Positions 1 to 11,573 are shown, counted from the first letter of the stretch. The stretch: DNA of 64,000 nucleotides from Carettochelys insculpta (GCF_033958435.1 NC_134145.1:33197501-33261500), one strand, 5' to 3'. Notes: generated by a model not told the origin, from the sequence alone. Translations and numbers: made by a program.

Positions 1-429
1 TCATGTTTCTATATTCAGAGTACTTATTTAATAGAAAAAGGAAAAATACATCAATAATAAAATAAAATACACACTACATTTATTATAGTTATTATATTAT
101 AGCTGATCTGAGTTGTGGTGGGGGAAACCCTCATCCCCAAACTGCTCACACACACCCCGCCTGTTTTCCCAGCTTAAACACAACACTCAGAGGCTGGAGG
201 GGCTGGGGGGAGTCACACACATAAAAAAAAGAAAACTGACAAATCAGCTAGAAAGAACAGAAGGGGGGCAAAAATTACTTACATCAAGAATCTATTAAGT
301 GGCTTGCTTGGGATGGCTAAGAATATCAAAGGTGGAAAAGCTGTCTTTGTAAGGCCTAACTGCTTTTCTATTGATAGAGAGAGCTGCTTGATATGGCAGA
401 GTTAAGGAGCTGCAAATGGCTTCTGTAAG
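1..429. other. No gene seen; AT-rich start of window
   Basis: I see no coding region or recognisable repeat here. The stretch is AT-rich with short simple runs. It may include the remote part of the hAT fragment that follows. Confidence 0.4.
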
Positions 430-517
430 AGCCACATGTAGCTCTGAGCTGCTGGTAACCCCAACAAATCTAACTGCGACCCATATTTGGGTCCCGACCC
501 AGAGTTCGGGAATCCCT
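430..517. mobile_element. hAT-type transposon terminus (fragment)
   Basis: The segment holds the phrases tgcgacccatatttgggtc and cccgacccagagttcggg, then ends aatccctc. Read on the minus strand this is the GGGATTCCCGAACTCTGGGTC-type terminus typical of hAT/Charlie-like elements. Only one end is recognised and the other boundary is not defined. Non-coding. Confidence 0.45.
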
Positions 518-2964
518 CTAATGAACTAAGTGGAGTTGAGACAAGAAACAAGTAACATTTTCAAGAGCCTCTTCCTTCCACAAGGGTGCATCTGAATAAC
601 TACTTTTGTAAGCAAAACCACAAGATGGCAAACTGAAAGTATAAGCACAGAACAAAAAAAAGCAAGGGACGAGAGGCAGTTTGATGCTCTTTTCTTCTTC
701 TCCGCCTCTCCTCATCTGCACTGCACCAGGACTTCTCAGATTGAACCACCCCATCACAGATTACTATACTCCAATATGTGCCTTCAGTGTGTCCTTATAT
801 CCTCTGCCCTTCCTCCAACTCAGAAAACAGAATCTGTTTTGGGAGGAGCTGACAGGATATCTGAATAACGTGACCAGCCCAACAACATTGTTGATGAACG
901 TTAATGGCTTCAATGCCGTTCATGTTTGATTCTTCCAGGATGCTAGTGTTCACGCACCTATCCTCCCATAAGGTATTTAGGATTCTCCTGAGGCAGCATT
1001 GATGGTATTGTTTGTGGCTTCAAATGATGTTGTAAGTTGTCCAGTTTTCACATGCGTACAGTCACGTTGGAAAAACCACTGCATGGTATACAAGGAGCTG
1101 TGTCTTGGGCTAGATGTCCCTGTTTTCAAAGACCCCTTGTGTTCCACCAATCCTTGCCAACGGGACAATCTCATGTAACTTCTATTGAAGTCAATGGAGA
1201 ACTACTGGAAAATATGGAGCACTTCCCATTAACTTGGAAGTCACCTTTCAGCTAAAGTGGACATTGAGGAGGAATTCCAGCCAGTACTGAGTATCAGTAG
1301 CCCCAGCTATGGGTTTGACTGTGGTAAGCCACCTGAGTACTGGCACCTCTTTCATCTTTGTTTTATTTTTTTAAAAAAAGCACTGATTATATGAAAAATC
1401 CAAAGGGCAGAATTGGCATCTCCAAAACTGGCTACCAAAATTGGTCTAAGAAACCAACTGGACCGTTCAGAAGTGTGTGGTAAAAAAACAAGGGATATTG
1501 ATGTTTGCCTCAAATGGCATTAAGTAACTATACCGAGATTGGTTAAGCACAGTGCAAAACTGGACATATTATGCACACTGTTTATTTGTTTGAATTCAGT
1601 TTTCTCTGCTTACTCTTAATAAATCTTGTATTATTTGTGAGGATTTTATGCACAGCACCCCAGAAATAAGACAACCTTTGATCTATAAAAGAGGGCCAAG
1701 GAAGGACATCTGGAGTCTGGTCCACTCAGGATTTTTCAGTCAAGAAGATTCAGAAAAGAAGATCCTCTAATTTAGGTCTGCTGCAGTAAGGGTCATTGTC
1801 CTAATGATGCAGAAATTTCTAATGACCAAAGACAAGAATCAGGTGTAAGGGACAAAAACAATAATCAAAAGTGCAATAAGCACCTAGTCAAATCAAGAAG
1901 AGCATTTATTCTACATGACTAGAAAGAGTCCTGGGGAAAACCATTATGGGGGCAGAGAGATTAAATTAACTGCTGGATTTTAATTTGCCTCTTAGAAGCA
2001 TTCAGTACGCTTGTGTATTTTGATATATGAAAAATTGAGTCTATGTAAAAAAATCAAACCAACCCCCCAAAAAACCATATTCACAAATTTTCCAGATTGT
2101 TGTTGCTATGTTGAACACCATGCCTGTTCTGAACCACCTGGTAACAGCAGAAATAAATCTCAGATCCTCCTCCCTCCAAAGCACAACTGCCTCTAAAAAC
2201 CTATGGCAGACAGCTGTGAGAATCGAATGCCATCCTGCCAGAACAAAGTGGTAAAAACACATACAAGACAGTTCACTACAATATCTCACCAATTTCTCTA
2301 CCTTTACATTTGCTGAATACATATTTGTTTCTTTTTAGGTACCTAAAAAGAAAATTTCCCACAATTTCCAGTCTTCTCATAGAAAAGTCTTTAAAACAAT
2401 CTTCTATGCCAGCATAAAGTCTGACAGAAAATGAGTTTTAATACTAAAATTTGCTCAGGGATTTCAGAAGTTAAAGCATCTTGCTTTGGACAGTGCCTTA
2501 TTCAAACATGTCTCTCTCACAGGAGGCTTCCTGTTCTCACTGACAGAGCCTGACAAGCTCTGCATACTGAATAACCAAGCACACTTTTACTTGGATTGCT
2601 TCTGTATTTTTAACGAAATGACTATTGCATCATATTCCTCTTTGCAACTTTTCTGCCTACAGCTTCACACATATCTCCTCCTTCTAATTCTTGGAGCTTT
2701 GTCTCCCTACTATTCCTTCTTCTCTAATCCCAGCACAGCAATAAATATGTCTGAAGAAGGCCATAGAATGTTTCTGGGGAGCTTCTGGTTCCTATTTTGG
2801 GCGTGCATCACATGAGAGCTGGACACACTCATTGTTCCAGCTTTGCCCTTTCTCTTAATGATCCAATTTTTCCTTTTATTTCGGTTTCTCCAAACCCTTT
2901 CCCCAAACATCACCATCTATTTCTTTAATTATATCCTCCCCTTCTCATACACATGCTTGTTTTA
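518..2964. other. No gene or clear repeat seen
   Basis: Unique-looking AT-rich sequence. All reading frames are short, lack recognisable domains and overlap in several frames. I see no splice-flanked exon that I could name. Confidence 0.4.
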
Positions 2965-3125
2965 CTTTAAATTATGGTTTCCCAAACTGCGGGGCATGAA
3001 GAAATTCCTGGGAGAGCACAAGGTGACCCAGCCCCCTCATCATTCTCCCCACCCAAAGAAAGGGCCAGCCTTTGCTTCCAGCTCTCATCCCCTGCCGTTT
3101 TACGTGGGAGAGCCCGTGCAGCCGC

Positions 3126-3134
3126 TATAAAAAG
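3126..3134 (+). promoter_or_regulatory. TATA-box-like site inside the hAT element
   Basis: The sequence tataaaaag sits in a GC-rich context about 150 bp inside the left end of the hAT element and upstream of its minisatellite. It resembles an RNA polymerase II TATA box. Nothing in the window shows that it is used. Confidence 0.25.
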
Positions 3135-3229
3135 CAGGCAGCCGGCAAAGACCCACGTGGAACTAGCTGCCTTCTGCAAAGCTGAGTGAGTGTGGATTCA
3201 TGGGAGAGAGAGGGAGGAATAGGAAAATG

Positions 3230-3830
3230 GGGTTAGATGGCAGGACTGGAGGTGCCTGGCTCAGGGGATGGGGTAGGAGTGGGGGGCTGGTGGTGCCTGG
3301 CTTTGGAGGAGAGGAGGGGCTCAGGAGCGTGGCTCATGAGGCTCAAGCTGGTGAGCAGGTGGCTGGCCCCAACAATGCAGGGCTTGGGCAGGTGGCGGGC
3401 TTGGCAGCACGGGGTTCGGGAAGGTGTCTGGCCCCAGCAGTGCAGGGTTCCGGTGGCGCGGATTGGCAGTTGGACAGCTGGCCCTGGCACCGCGGGGCTC
3501 TGGTGGGTGGTTGTGTGGCTGGCCCGCAGCTGTGGCTGGCAGGTGGGTGGCTGACCCCAGCAGTGCAGTGTTCAGATGGGCGGCTGGCCCGCAACTCACG
3601 GGGCTCAGACAGCTGGCCTCAGCAACATGGGGCCCTGGCATCTGGTTGGGTAGGTGGGCAGCTGGCCCTGGCAGCACAGGCCTTGGGCAGCTTGGGCAGG
3701 TGGCTCTGGCAGTGCAGGGCTTGGGTGGGTAGGCAGGTGGCTGGCACGGGCAGCTCTGGCAGCTGGCACAGGGCTCAGGCAGCTGGCCAGCTGGGGCTGC
3801 ACCAGGGACCCAAAAGGGGCCAAGAAAAAC
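3230..3830 (+). repeat. GC-rich degenerate minisatellite within the hAT element
   Basis: Units built from phrases such as caggtggctggccc and gcagtgcagggcttggg recur with variable spacing over about 600 bp. This produces long overlapping open frames on both strands, rich in Gly, Ala, Trp and Gln. The frames are open because of base composition and repetition; I do not call a protein. Confidence 0.7.
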
Positions 3831-4510
3831 TACTTGCGCTTATTTTTAATTTTAAATAACATTTTTATATCAAGCTTTATACCAACTTGCTTTTAAATTA
3901 CAAAATGAATTTTTTGCTAAAGGGGGATTGGATAATGGTAAAGAAAAGGTGGGGGCATGAGGGTTTCTCAAAAATCAAAAGGGGCGCGTGATGCTGAAAA
4001 GTCTGGGAACCTCTGTTTTAAATCCATCCCTATCCTATTATCTTCCTTGTGTCGCCTTTTCCTGTACTGGCTGATGGAAATCTTCCACCTCTCCTTTTCC
4101 TTATCACAGCAGGCTTCCCTTAATGCCTTTGCTCCTCCACCTACACAACCAGCAGTTCTTACCCTCAAAAAGGCAAAATACCACAGCACAAGAGACTCTC
4201 CCATCAAGTTGTAAAAACTCACAAACTGGTTGGTTACCAATGTGGGCCAAACCCTACTCACTTTAATCACTGACTTCAATGCAGACTATTGAGGAGAGGC
4301 AACCAGGATTTGTCTCTGACTGCACTTACACTGAAGAGATGTGTCAGCAAAAGATATGCAAATTATGCAACACGTTTGTATATCTCCTGCTGATAGTTCT
4401 GCTGGGAGAGGCACATGGGGCTAAATGTCGGGAAACCTCCCTCTGCCGACACATCCCTTCTTCCTTGTGGAATGAGGATGACTGGAATGTCGGCAGAAGG
4501 CTCCTGCAGT

Positions 4511-4556
4511 GGCAGCCTTCTGTCAGGAGACCTAAGGCTCCTGACAGAAGCCTGCC
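4511..4556. repeat. Short perfect-stem inverted repeat, MITE-like
   Basis: Arms of 19 bp (4511-4529 and 4538-4556) match at 18 positions across an 8-base loop. Directly to the right lies ctagacatagcc (4559-4570), which resembles the right terminus of Harbinger-type MITEs in this window. I could not find a convincing left terminus, so this may be a MITE remnant. Confidence 0.4.
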
Positions 4557-6635
4557 ATCTAGACATAGCCTCTGTGTTATTTCGCCATAGCAACATGAAC
4601 CCAAGTTTCTAGGACATCCCAGAAAATCCTCCCAGGCCAAAACTTTTTCATTTTTTGTTTGTTTTAAACCTAGCAACCATACTACTTTTTTAACAACACC
4701 CCATTTGGTTCTCTGTACAATAAAAATGGATGTTCCACTGAACAAATAAAAAGCCAATTGTTTGTAATTAAATATGCCCAAGCCCAATCTAGATGCTAGA
4801 TTCAGTTGCACAAGTACTCAATACATTTAAAGTGAAACACAGTTTTTGAAAGAGAACTATTACTCCAGCCCTACTAAACATCCACTTTTCAAGAGATGTC
4901 TTTTTTTAAGCTAGACGATATTTATTCTGTTAGTACTGTGTGATTTGCATATGTAGAGGCTGGAAGGCTGACTAATGGTACTAGCAAATATTGTGGGATT
5001 CAAAATGCACATCAATCACTTTCATGTCTACATCCAAGGTATGAATGTAAGTTCCACTGTGCAGAACTTAAACAGTAAACTTACTCATAAGCTATTGAGG
5101 AGACGGATTCTGCTTTATACACACCAAAGCAATTTCATTTCCAGGGAATAAAGAGAGCAATAAAGCTCAATATCTTTGCTTATCAAAAGCCCAAAAAAAA
5201 AGTTATTCTGATGCCTAGCAGTTCACACACTGCTGCGCTTGTAACCGTGCATATCAACAAATCACAGTTATAGGCTATGGGAACTGGAAGAGGGCCAAGG
5301 GACAAGCCTTTATACCACTTAAAACTGTGCCCCATCTATTCCAGGTTACTGTAATAAATTAGTGTAAACACAAAAGTATGTTCTGTCAAACTACACAAAG
5401 ACATATACAGTCCATCCCTGCAAGCGTTAGACAATTTCATCCTTTTTTGTACGCAAGGCCAAGAAGTAGCAGCAAATCAGACTTGCACTACACCATGTAT
5501 ATTGCATACATTAGGCACAAGGGTCAGTCAAGGATCAGAGACAGCAATTCTCAATCACAACTCAAGTTTCCCTTCAGCCTTCATAGCTTTGCTGTCAATT
5601 TATTTTAATTGTTGTGAGTTTACACCAGAAAAGCAAAAATCACTAAACCAGACACTGTGGGAGTTTTGATTGAATCACCACCACAGGATAAGTCCTGAAT
5701 GCAAAAGAATAGACGAAGAAAAAGAGAAGAGAAACCATCTTCTATCTAGTAGGTTACAGAGAGTGTTCTTACAAAGTGAGCTAGGAGGGTAGCTCTTTTG
5801 GTTAAAGGCATGGTTTCTTTGTGTGGGGAACATAGGGACAAGGCACATAGAACAAGAACTTGGGACAGCTCTGCAATGGAAGTAACTCCTTATAGAATCT
5901 CAACAGGTGGAAGGGGAAGTACACATGAGGAAGTCCTCTCATCAGGAAGAGTGCACAGGGGAGCAGACAGAACATTATGACTTCTCTTTATAGATAAGGC
6001 AGCAATTCTTGGGGATTGTGGAACTGCATCAGGAAACTATGGAAGGGAGTTCATGGCAATGACTATAAAATTTGAGCAAAAAAGAGCTGTGACGGTAGGC
6101 AACTCATCTATAACTGCTAGTTACAGATACTGTATCAGCTCTTTCCTCCTTTGCCACAGGGCCTTCGGTGACACCACGGACCACAGCTAATTAAAAAAAG
6201 AGAGCAAAGCAGATCTCATGATGGTCTGCGCCTAATGTCCCAAGGGATATAGTCACAGCTCTGCCACAGATTTCTTGCAGACATTTATTGGGTTTCTCAG
6301 TTCCCTGGTCTGCAAATGGGGATAATAATGGGTATTCTGACATTACAGTGATAAGGCCATATAAGCTAATATTGTCTGTACAGATACTTATCTCAAAGGG
6401 TCATGGCAAGAGTAGTTCTTTTCAAGTTAGTGAGATGCTCAGACAATGCAGCAATATCACAGAAAGGCCTGTGAATAATAACTAACAACAACACCACCAC
6501 CACCACCTCTCTTCCTTCATCGTCTATTGGCACTGGCAGCTAAATGGCTATTCTCCTGATAGCTGTTCACGTAATAAGAAGCGGTGGAAGGGAAGGCAAA
6601 AATGTCTGATATATATTAGGATAAAATAAAGGTAA

Positions 6636-6838
6636 AATTTGGGTAAACTTGGGTAAAATGAGGGTAAACTTTTCAAAAGAACCTAAGCGCCTAAAATCCC
6701 ATTTTCAAAAATAACTTACCTCTCTTTCAAAGTCAATGGGAGCCTAAAAGGCAAAATTCCATTGCTAATCAATAGGAGCCTATGCAATTTTTGAAAATGT
6801 GGCTTAAGCTCCAAGTTTAGGGTAAAATTTTCAAAAGA
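6636..6838. repeat. MITE-like dispersed repeat (gggtaaaattttcaaaag type)
   Basis: Phrases of the form gggtaaa(a/c)ttttcaaaag occur near both ends. Inside are alternating blocks around 'aatgggagcctaa' and 'aggagcctatg'. The structure suggests an old short repeat. No target duplication was identified. Confidence 0.3.
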
Positions 6839-7853
6839 GTCTAACAAAACCCCACAATAATTACAGCACAGGGATTTGCAGGACAGACCTAGAGTTCACC
6901 AAAATGATTGGAAGGCTCTAAGGAATGGGTCGATACAACTTTCCCCCTCAAAAGCTATGTTTCTTTGGCCCCATCACCTTATTTTTGTGGTTTCTAATTA
7001 GAAACAGAGTAAGTTTCCTGGTGTTAGAGTATCTTACTCTCTACAGATGCAATGCTTGCCAACTACCTCACACAGATACCATTAATCTTGGTTTTACTTG
7101 GCTCAGTCCCTAACTGCACCCCTAAGCCAAAATAATAAATTGTTGAAACATGCATATCAAGAACCCTTGCTGTAATCTTGTATAAGGCATCATCTTCTTT
7201 CTGACAGTCACAGGAACAGAGCCACCGCAGGATGGAACCTTACCTCTACCCAGATCCAGTCTAGGTACGATATGTCATTGAAGGCATGCTCTTCCACTTC
7301 CTTACTGAAATTCAGTTGTCATACATAGCAAAAGATTGTCACAGACAAGGCCTAATGGAGGGAACAATCCACACTAACCTTTGGCCAATTTAAATCTGGG
7401 GTGGGAGACATGCTCCCTTAAGGAAGCAAAATAAGAATTGTTTGCAAGCTAGAACACAAAGAATCCACAGACAGTGAAAAAAAAGGGCTAAGTTTTTACA
7501 AACAAACTCCCCTATAGTCATTTGCAACAAAAAGTTAAAAGTCATGATGAACAGGTTAAAATATGAGTATCAGAGAATTGTAATAGAGAGAAAGCCGTGC
7601 TAGTCCATATACTATCAAAATAAAAAAGCAGTCCAGTAGCATTTTAAAAACTAACAAAATAACTTATTAGGTGATGAGCTTCTGTGGGATAGACCCACTT
7701 CTTCAGATGATAGCCATACCAGAACAGACTCAATATTTAAGGCACAGAGAACCAAAAGCAGGAATCAAGGTTGGCAAATCAGAAAAATATTATCAAGCTG
7801 AAAAAATCAGAGAGTACAGGGGCAGAAGATGGGGGAGGGAGTCAAGAATTAGA

Positions 7854-8360
7854 TTAAGCCAAGTATGCAAAAGAGACCCTATAATGACCTAAAAAATTCC
7901 CATCCCAGTTCAAACCACATGTTAATGTGTTAAATTTGAATATAAAAGAGAGTTCAGCAGCCTCTCTTTCCAATCTGTTGTGAAAATTCTTCTTCAGTAA
8001 GAAACAAACCTTCCAGTCATTAACAGAATGGCCCACTCCATTAAAATGCCGCCTGACTGGTTTCTGGATTAGGAGTGTTTTTATGTTAGTTTTGTGCCCA
8101 TTAATTCTTTGTCTAAGAGAGTTTGAAGTCTGTCCAATATACAAAGCATCTGGGCATTGTTGGCACATGATAGCATATATGATGTTAGTTGAGGAACATG
8201 AGAATGAGTCTGTGATTCTGAGAATAACCTGGTTAGGTCCAGTGATGGTACCTCCAGAATAGATATGTGGACACAGCTGGCAACGGGCTTTGTTGCAAGG
8301 AAAAGTTCCAGGACTGGTGTTCCAGTTGTGTAGACTGTGATTGTTGGTGAGAATCCTCAT
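7854..8360 (-). pseudogene. GIY-YIG endonuclease domain of Penelope-like element (open, partial)
   Basis: This is an open frame of 168 codons from an internal Met. The N-terminal part has a cysteine pair array (CNKARCQLCPHI at about residues 22-33). It is followed by the IIYAIMCQQCP...YIGQTSNSLRQR...H segment of a GIY-YIG nuclease (about residues 60-95) and a C-terminal ERE/AEL helix region near residues 131-138. In Penelope-like elements this domain sits C-terminal to the RT and nicks target DNA. The frame is intact here, but upstream RT sequence contains stops and is 5'-truncated, so it cannot express a complete polyprotein. Confidence 0.8.
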
Positions 8361-8960
8361 AGGGTTAGGAGGTTGTCTGTAGGAGAGAACAGGCCCGTCA
8401 CCTAGGGCCTTTGAGACTGTGGCATCCTGATTAAGGTTAGGTTGTAGGTTTTTAATAATGCGTTGCAGTGGTTTGAGTTGGGGGCTGTAGGTAGTGACCA
8501 GTGGTGTTAAGTTCTTGGCTTTTTTGGGCCTATCTTGGAGTAGCTGGTCTCTGGGTATTTGTCTGGCCCTGTTGATTTATTTTTTTATTTCTCCTGGTGG
8601 GTAATTCAGGTTTATGAATATTTGGTAAAGATCTTGTAGTTTTCGGTCTCTGTCAGTAGGATCAGAGCAAATGCAATTGTACCTAAGGCTTGGCTGAAAA
8701 CAATGGATCTAGTTGTGTGTGCAGGATGGAAGCTAGAAGCGTACAGGTAAGTATAGCAATCAGTGGGTTTCTGGTAGAGTGTGGTACCAATCAGGCCATC
8801 CTTGATTTGTACTGTAGTGTCCAGGAAATGTATCTCTCACGTGGAGTAGTTGAGGCATAAGTTGATTGTGGGGTGTAGATTGTTAAAGTCTTTGTGGAAT
8901 TCTTCTAGAGTCTCTATACCATGGGTCCAAATCATAAAGATGTCATCCATGTTGAGGAGG
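8361..8960 (-). pseudogene. Penelope-type reverse transcriptase remnant, copy A
   Basis: The conceptual translation begins MDDIFMIWTHG, the region of the catalytic YxDD motif C. It continues with FLDTTVQIKDG and TTLYQKPTDCYTYL, which are typical of Penelope RT. A stop interrupts after LNYST, and further stops and frameshifts occur before the GIY-YIG domain. The fingers and palm upstream of motif C are missing. Confidence 0.75.
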
Positions 8961-9019
8961 GACAATAAGGGACGAGAGGTACGATTCCTCAGCTCTCGCC
9001 CCCTATTACCCTTCCTCTA

Positions 9020-9850
9020 CTTATGATACATTGACGACATCTTTATGATTTGGACCCATGGTATTACCCACCACGAATTACCCACCAGGAGAAATAAAAT
9101 TACCCACCAGGAGAAATAAAAAAATAAATCAACAGGGCCAGACAAATACCCAGAGACCAGCTACTCCAAGATAGGCCCAAAAAAGCCAAGAACTTAACAC
9201 CACTGGTCACTACCTACAGCCCCCAACTCAAACCACTGCAACGCATTATTAAAAACCTACAACCTAACCTTAATCAGGATGCCACAGTCTCAAAGGCCCT
9301 AGGTGACGGGCCTGTTCTCTCCTACAGACAACCTCCTAACCCTATGAGGATTCTCACCAACAATCACAGTCTACACAACTGGAACACCAGTCCTGGAACT
9401 TTTCCTTGCAACAAAGCCCGTTGCCAGCTTTGTCCACATATCTACTCTGGAGGTACCATCACTGGACCTAACCAGGTTATTCTCAGAATCACAGACACAT
9501 TCTCATGTTCCTCAACTAACATCATATATGCTATCATGTGCTAACAATGCCCAGATGCTTTGTATATTGGACAGACTTCAAACTTTCTTAGACAGAGAAT
9601 TAATGGGCACAAAACTAACATAAAAACACTCCTAATCCAGAAACCAGTCTGGTGGCATTTTAATGGAGTGGGCCATTCTGTTAATGACTGGAAGGTTTGT
9701 TTCTTACTGAAGAGGAATTTTCACAACAGATTGGAAAGAGAGGCTGCTGAACTCTCTTTTATATTCAAATTTAACACATTAACATGTGGTTTGAACTGGG
9801 ATGGGAATTTTTTAGGTCATTATAGGGTCTCTTTTGCATACTTGGCTTAA
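9020..9850 (+). pseudogene. Penelope RT/GIY-YIG remnant, copy B (deleted, broken)
   Basis: The frame around the YIDDIF motif is preceded by a stop (where family members have Arg). The RT thumb is largely deleted at about 9062. The GIY-YIG part (9344-9850) is interrupted by a stop at about 9542, just before the YIGQTSN motif. Otherwise it is nearly identical to copy A's product. Non-functional as it stands. Confidence 0.75.
9063..9120 (+). repeat. 22-bp microduplication at the deletion junction
   Basis: The unit attacccaccaggagaaataa(a) occurs twice in full (9077-9098, 9099-9120), with a 10-base partial copy at 9063-9072. Copy A has this unit once. It lies exactly at the copy-B internal deletion junction. 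Confidence 0.85.
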
Positions 9851-9995
9851 TCTAATTCTTGACTCCCTCCCCCATCTTCTGCCCCTGTACTCTCTGATTT
9901 TTTTCAGCTTGATAATATTTTTCTGATTTGCCAACCTTGATTACAATTTTTGGTTCTCTGTGCCTTAGATATTGAGTATGTTCTGGTTTGGCTAT

Positions 9996-10034
9996 GGTCT
10001 GAAGAAGTGGGTTTGTCCTACGAAAGCTCATCAT
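9996..10034 (+). ncRNA. Hammerhead-ribozyme-like core in Penelope tail
   Basis: Contains GGU, core CUGAAGA, stem II GUGGG/CCUAC (one G-U pair) around loop UUUGU, then GAAA and GCUC. Penelope-like elements are known to carry hammerhead motifs; this assignment is by motif only. There is one extra A between the core and stem II, which departs from the canonical form. Confidence 0.4.
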
Positions 10035-10091
10035 CTAATAAATTCTTTTGTTAGTCTTTAAAGTGCTACTGGACTGCTTTTTTGTTTTGAT

Positions 10092-10250
10092 AGTATCAGA
10101 GGTAGCTGAGTTAGCCTGTACCTTCAAAAACAACAAGAAGTCCTGTGGCACCTTATAAATTAACGGATCTTTTGGAAGTCTTTGCCCACGAAAGCTTGTG
10201 CTCCAAAATATCTATTAGTGTATAAGGTGCCATAGGACTTCTTGCTGTTT
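10092..10250. mobile_element. Older Penelope fold-back (second subfamily), split by the 2.5-kb pair
   Basis: Begins tatcagaggtagc...gttagcctgta (tail extension), then an arm with aacaagaagtcctgtggcac. The opposite arm is ggtgccataggacttcttg, both around a cccacgaaagcttgtgctcc core. Eight bases of it (tatcagag) also lie at 7568-7575, left of the larger pair. Its own target duplication is ttaaaatatgag (7556-7567) and ttaaaatattag (10251-10262), 11 of 12 matching. So this element was there first and was split by the larger insertion. Confidence 0.75.
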
Positions 10251-10262
10251 TTAAAATATTAG

Positions 10263-11573
10263 AAAACAGTTATGTAAAAAAAAAAAAAGTGGGGGGGTGT
10301 CAAAAGGGATGTATTAGTATGTTTATAAGAGCAACAGGAGATATAAAAGTTCCACTCTTGAAGCAGCATTTCTGACTTTTAGTTTCTAGAATCAATAAAT
10401 ATTTTAGAAAGAAAGCAGAATGTTCATTTAGTTCCTAATACCACAAAGCAAAAAATACAATGTAGTTAATCATCAGCCAGTAATCTGCCTTTAAATCTTC
10501 AGAAGCACATTTATGAGTTAAGAAACTTCTCCCACATATGTGGGGAAGACCTTATAGTGCAACATTGGTAAAACAATGAGTCAAAAGGTGCTTCCCTTTG
10601 AGTAGGAGTCTATCCTCCCACAAATCGTCTGCCAAATAATCATTGTAATCCATTTATTATGCAGAGAAGCACATTTAAGGTGAAGTGAGATCTAAATTCT
10701 TAAAAAATGAGCATAAGAAAATAAAGACATGTTTCAAACCATTGGGCAAAAGGATTTTGCACAAATTTCTGTGCATTACCTGCGCGTCACACTGAATGCA
10801 CAATACATATATTTCAGTTCAACTGAGTGTAACTTTCACTGAGGGAACCAAGGCAATTGGACCTATGACTATTTGGATATCATGGGTATATCTCCCTATT
10901 CAAGAGGGTGGTAGGGGTAGAAAACAAGTTATACCAACTGTGGCTCCACTATTGTCCAGGGCCCTTATCAAGAACTCTATTGACCTCTGAAGATTTCCTT
11001 AGCAGACAGTACAAACTGTCTAAGGGGTAGATTATATGGCCTTTTCATGTGAAAAACTATAACCATCATACCAAAGGAAAAACCACTGCCAGTACTCAGA
11101 ACAGCAATTTTTGTAAGTTAAAACAAAATCTGACTAACCTGTGATAACTAAATTACAAAGGCTATTATTAGTACAATACTATCATAATTCTCAAATACAT
11201 TGGACCAAATTTATCCCTAGTATAATCCCAACGTCAACCTAAATTTAAGAAAAGAGGAAAACATTAAGAAAATGTCCACACTTAAAATCTGCTGTGTGTT
11301 TTCTTGATTTGGTCACTTACCGCAGATAAGCGGCTGTGTGAGCAGTGCATTCTCAACACACTGTTATCCCCAATTTAATTATCTTCCTTTGGCATCAGTG
11401 CATCTATGTGGCACTGCATTGTTTCAAAATAGGTGCTCAGCATTCTAGGCAGATAATACATGTTATCCTTGTAAGGAGGACACTGAATCTTTTTAGCAGA
11501 ATAAGGCAAGAACATCGTGTTTATTGAGAACACAGTACCATTATATTATATGCATATAATATATATAGTTTAC
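10263..11573. other. No gene seen
   Basis: Unique-looking AT-rich sequence with a poly-A run and poly-G run near 10275-10297. No recognisable domain or repeat. Confidence 0.4.

Larger units (their letters stand above)
2973..4015. mobile_element. Non-autonomous hAT element with 8-bp target duplication
   Basis: The left end reads tatggtttcccaaactg and the reverse complement of the right end reads cagaggttcccagacttt. This is a hAT-style terminal inverted repeat (consensus CAGNGGTTCCCAAACT). The element is flanked by ctttaaat (2965-2972) and ttttaaat (4016-4023), an 8-bp duplication with one mismatch, as expected for hAT. The 1.04-kb interior has no transposase. It holds a TATA-like box and a long GC-rich degenerate tandem repeat. 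It was presumably moved in trans by an hAT transposase. The boundaries are seen in the sequence; the family name is inferred from ends and duplication length. Confidence 0.75.
4016..7555. other. Mostly unique sequence between hAT and Penelope insertions
   Basis: No gene supported. The exceptions are a hairpin at 4511-4556 and a MITE-like stretch at 6636-6838, listed separately. There is a short ACC microsatellite near 6486-6508. Confidence 0.4.
7576..8978 (-). mobile_element. Penelope-like element, copy A (minus arm of inverted pair)
   Basis: Reading leftward, this copy starts in the reverse transcriptase just before the DD catalytic motif (MDDIF, about 8930-8960). It continues through the RT thumb and a GIY-YIG endonuclease, and ends in the family tail: a hammerhead-like segment, then gttagt...aaaagcag near 7620, then a further segment ending ctttctctct near 7585. 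It faces copy B head to head with a 14-nt spacer (8979-8992). A 10-bp duplication agtatcagag flanks the whole pair (7566-7575 and 10092-10101). The copy is 5'-truncated and carries stop codons in the RT part. Confidence 0.85.
8993..10091 (+). mobile_element. Penelope-like element, copy B (plus arm of inverted pair)
   Basis: Starts at the same 5' position as copy A (ctctcg), reads through YIDDIF (about 9030-9048), then jumps by an internal deletion to sequence matching copy A near 8610. It continues through GIY-YIG and the tail, ending ttttgatag. Unlike copy A it lacks the terminal 30-35-nt tail extension. Both arms share the subfamily variant cagtccagtagc near the 3' end. The pair is flanked by a 10-bp duplication. 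Confidence 0.85.

Noticed and set aside
3200..3859. Long open frames (about 219 codons) on plus with overlapping minus frames
   Set aside because: They lie in a degenerate GC-rich tandem repeat inside a hAT element, are rich in Trp, Gly, Ala and Gln, and are open in several frames at once.
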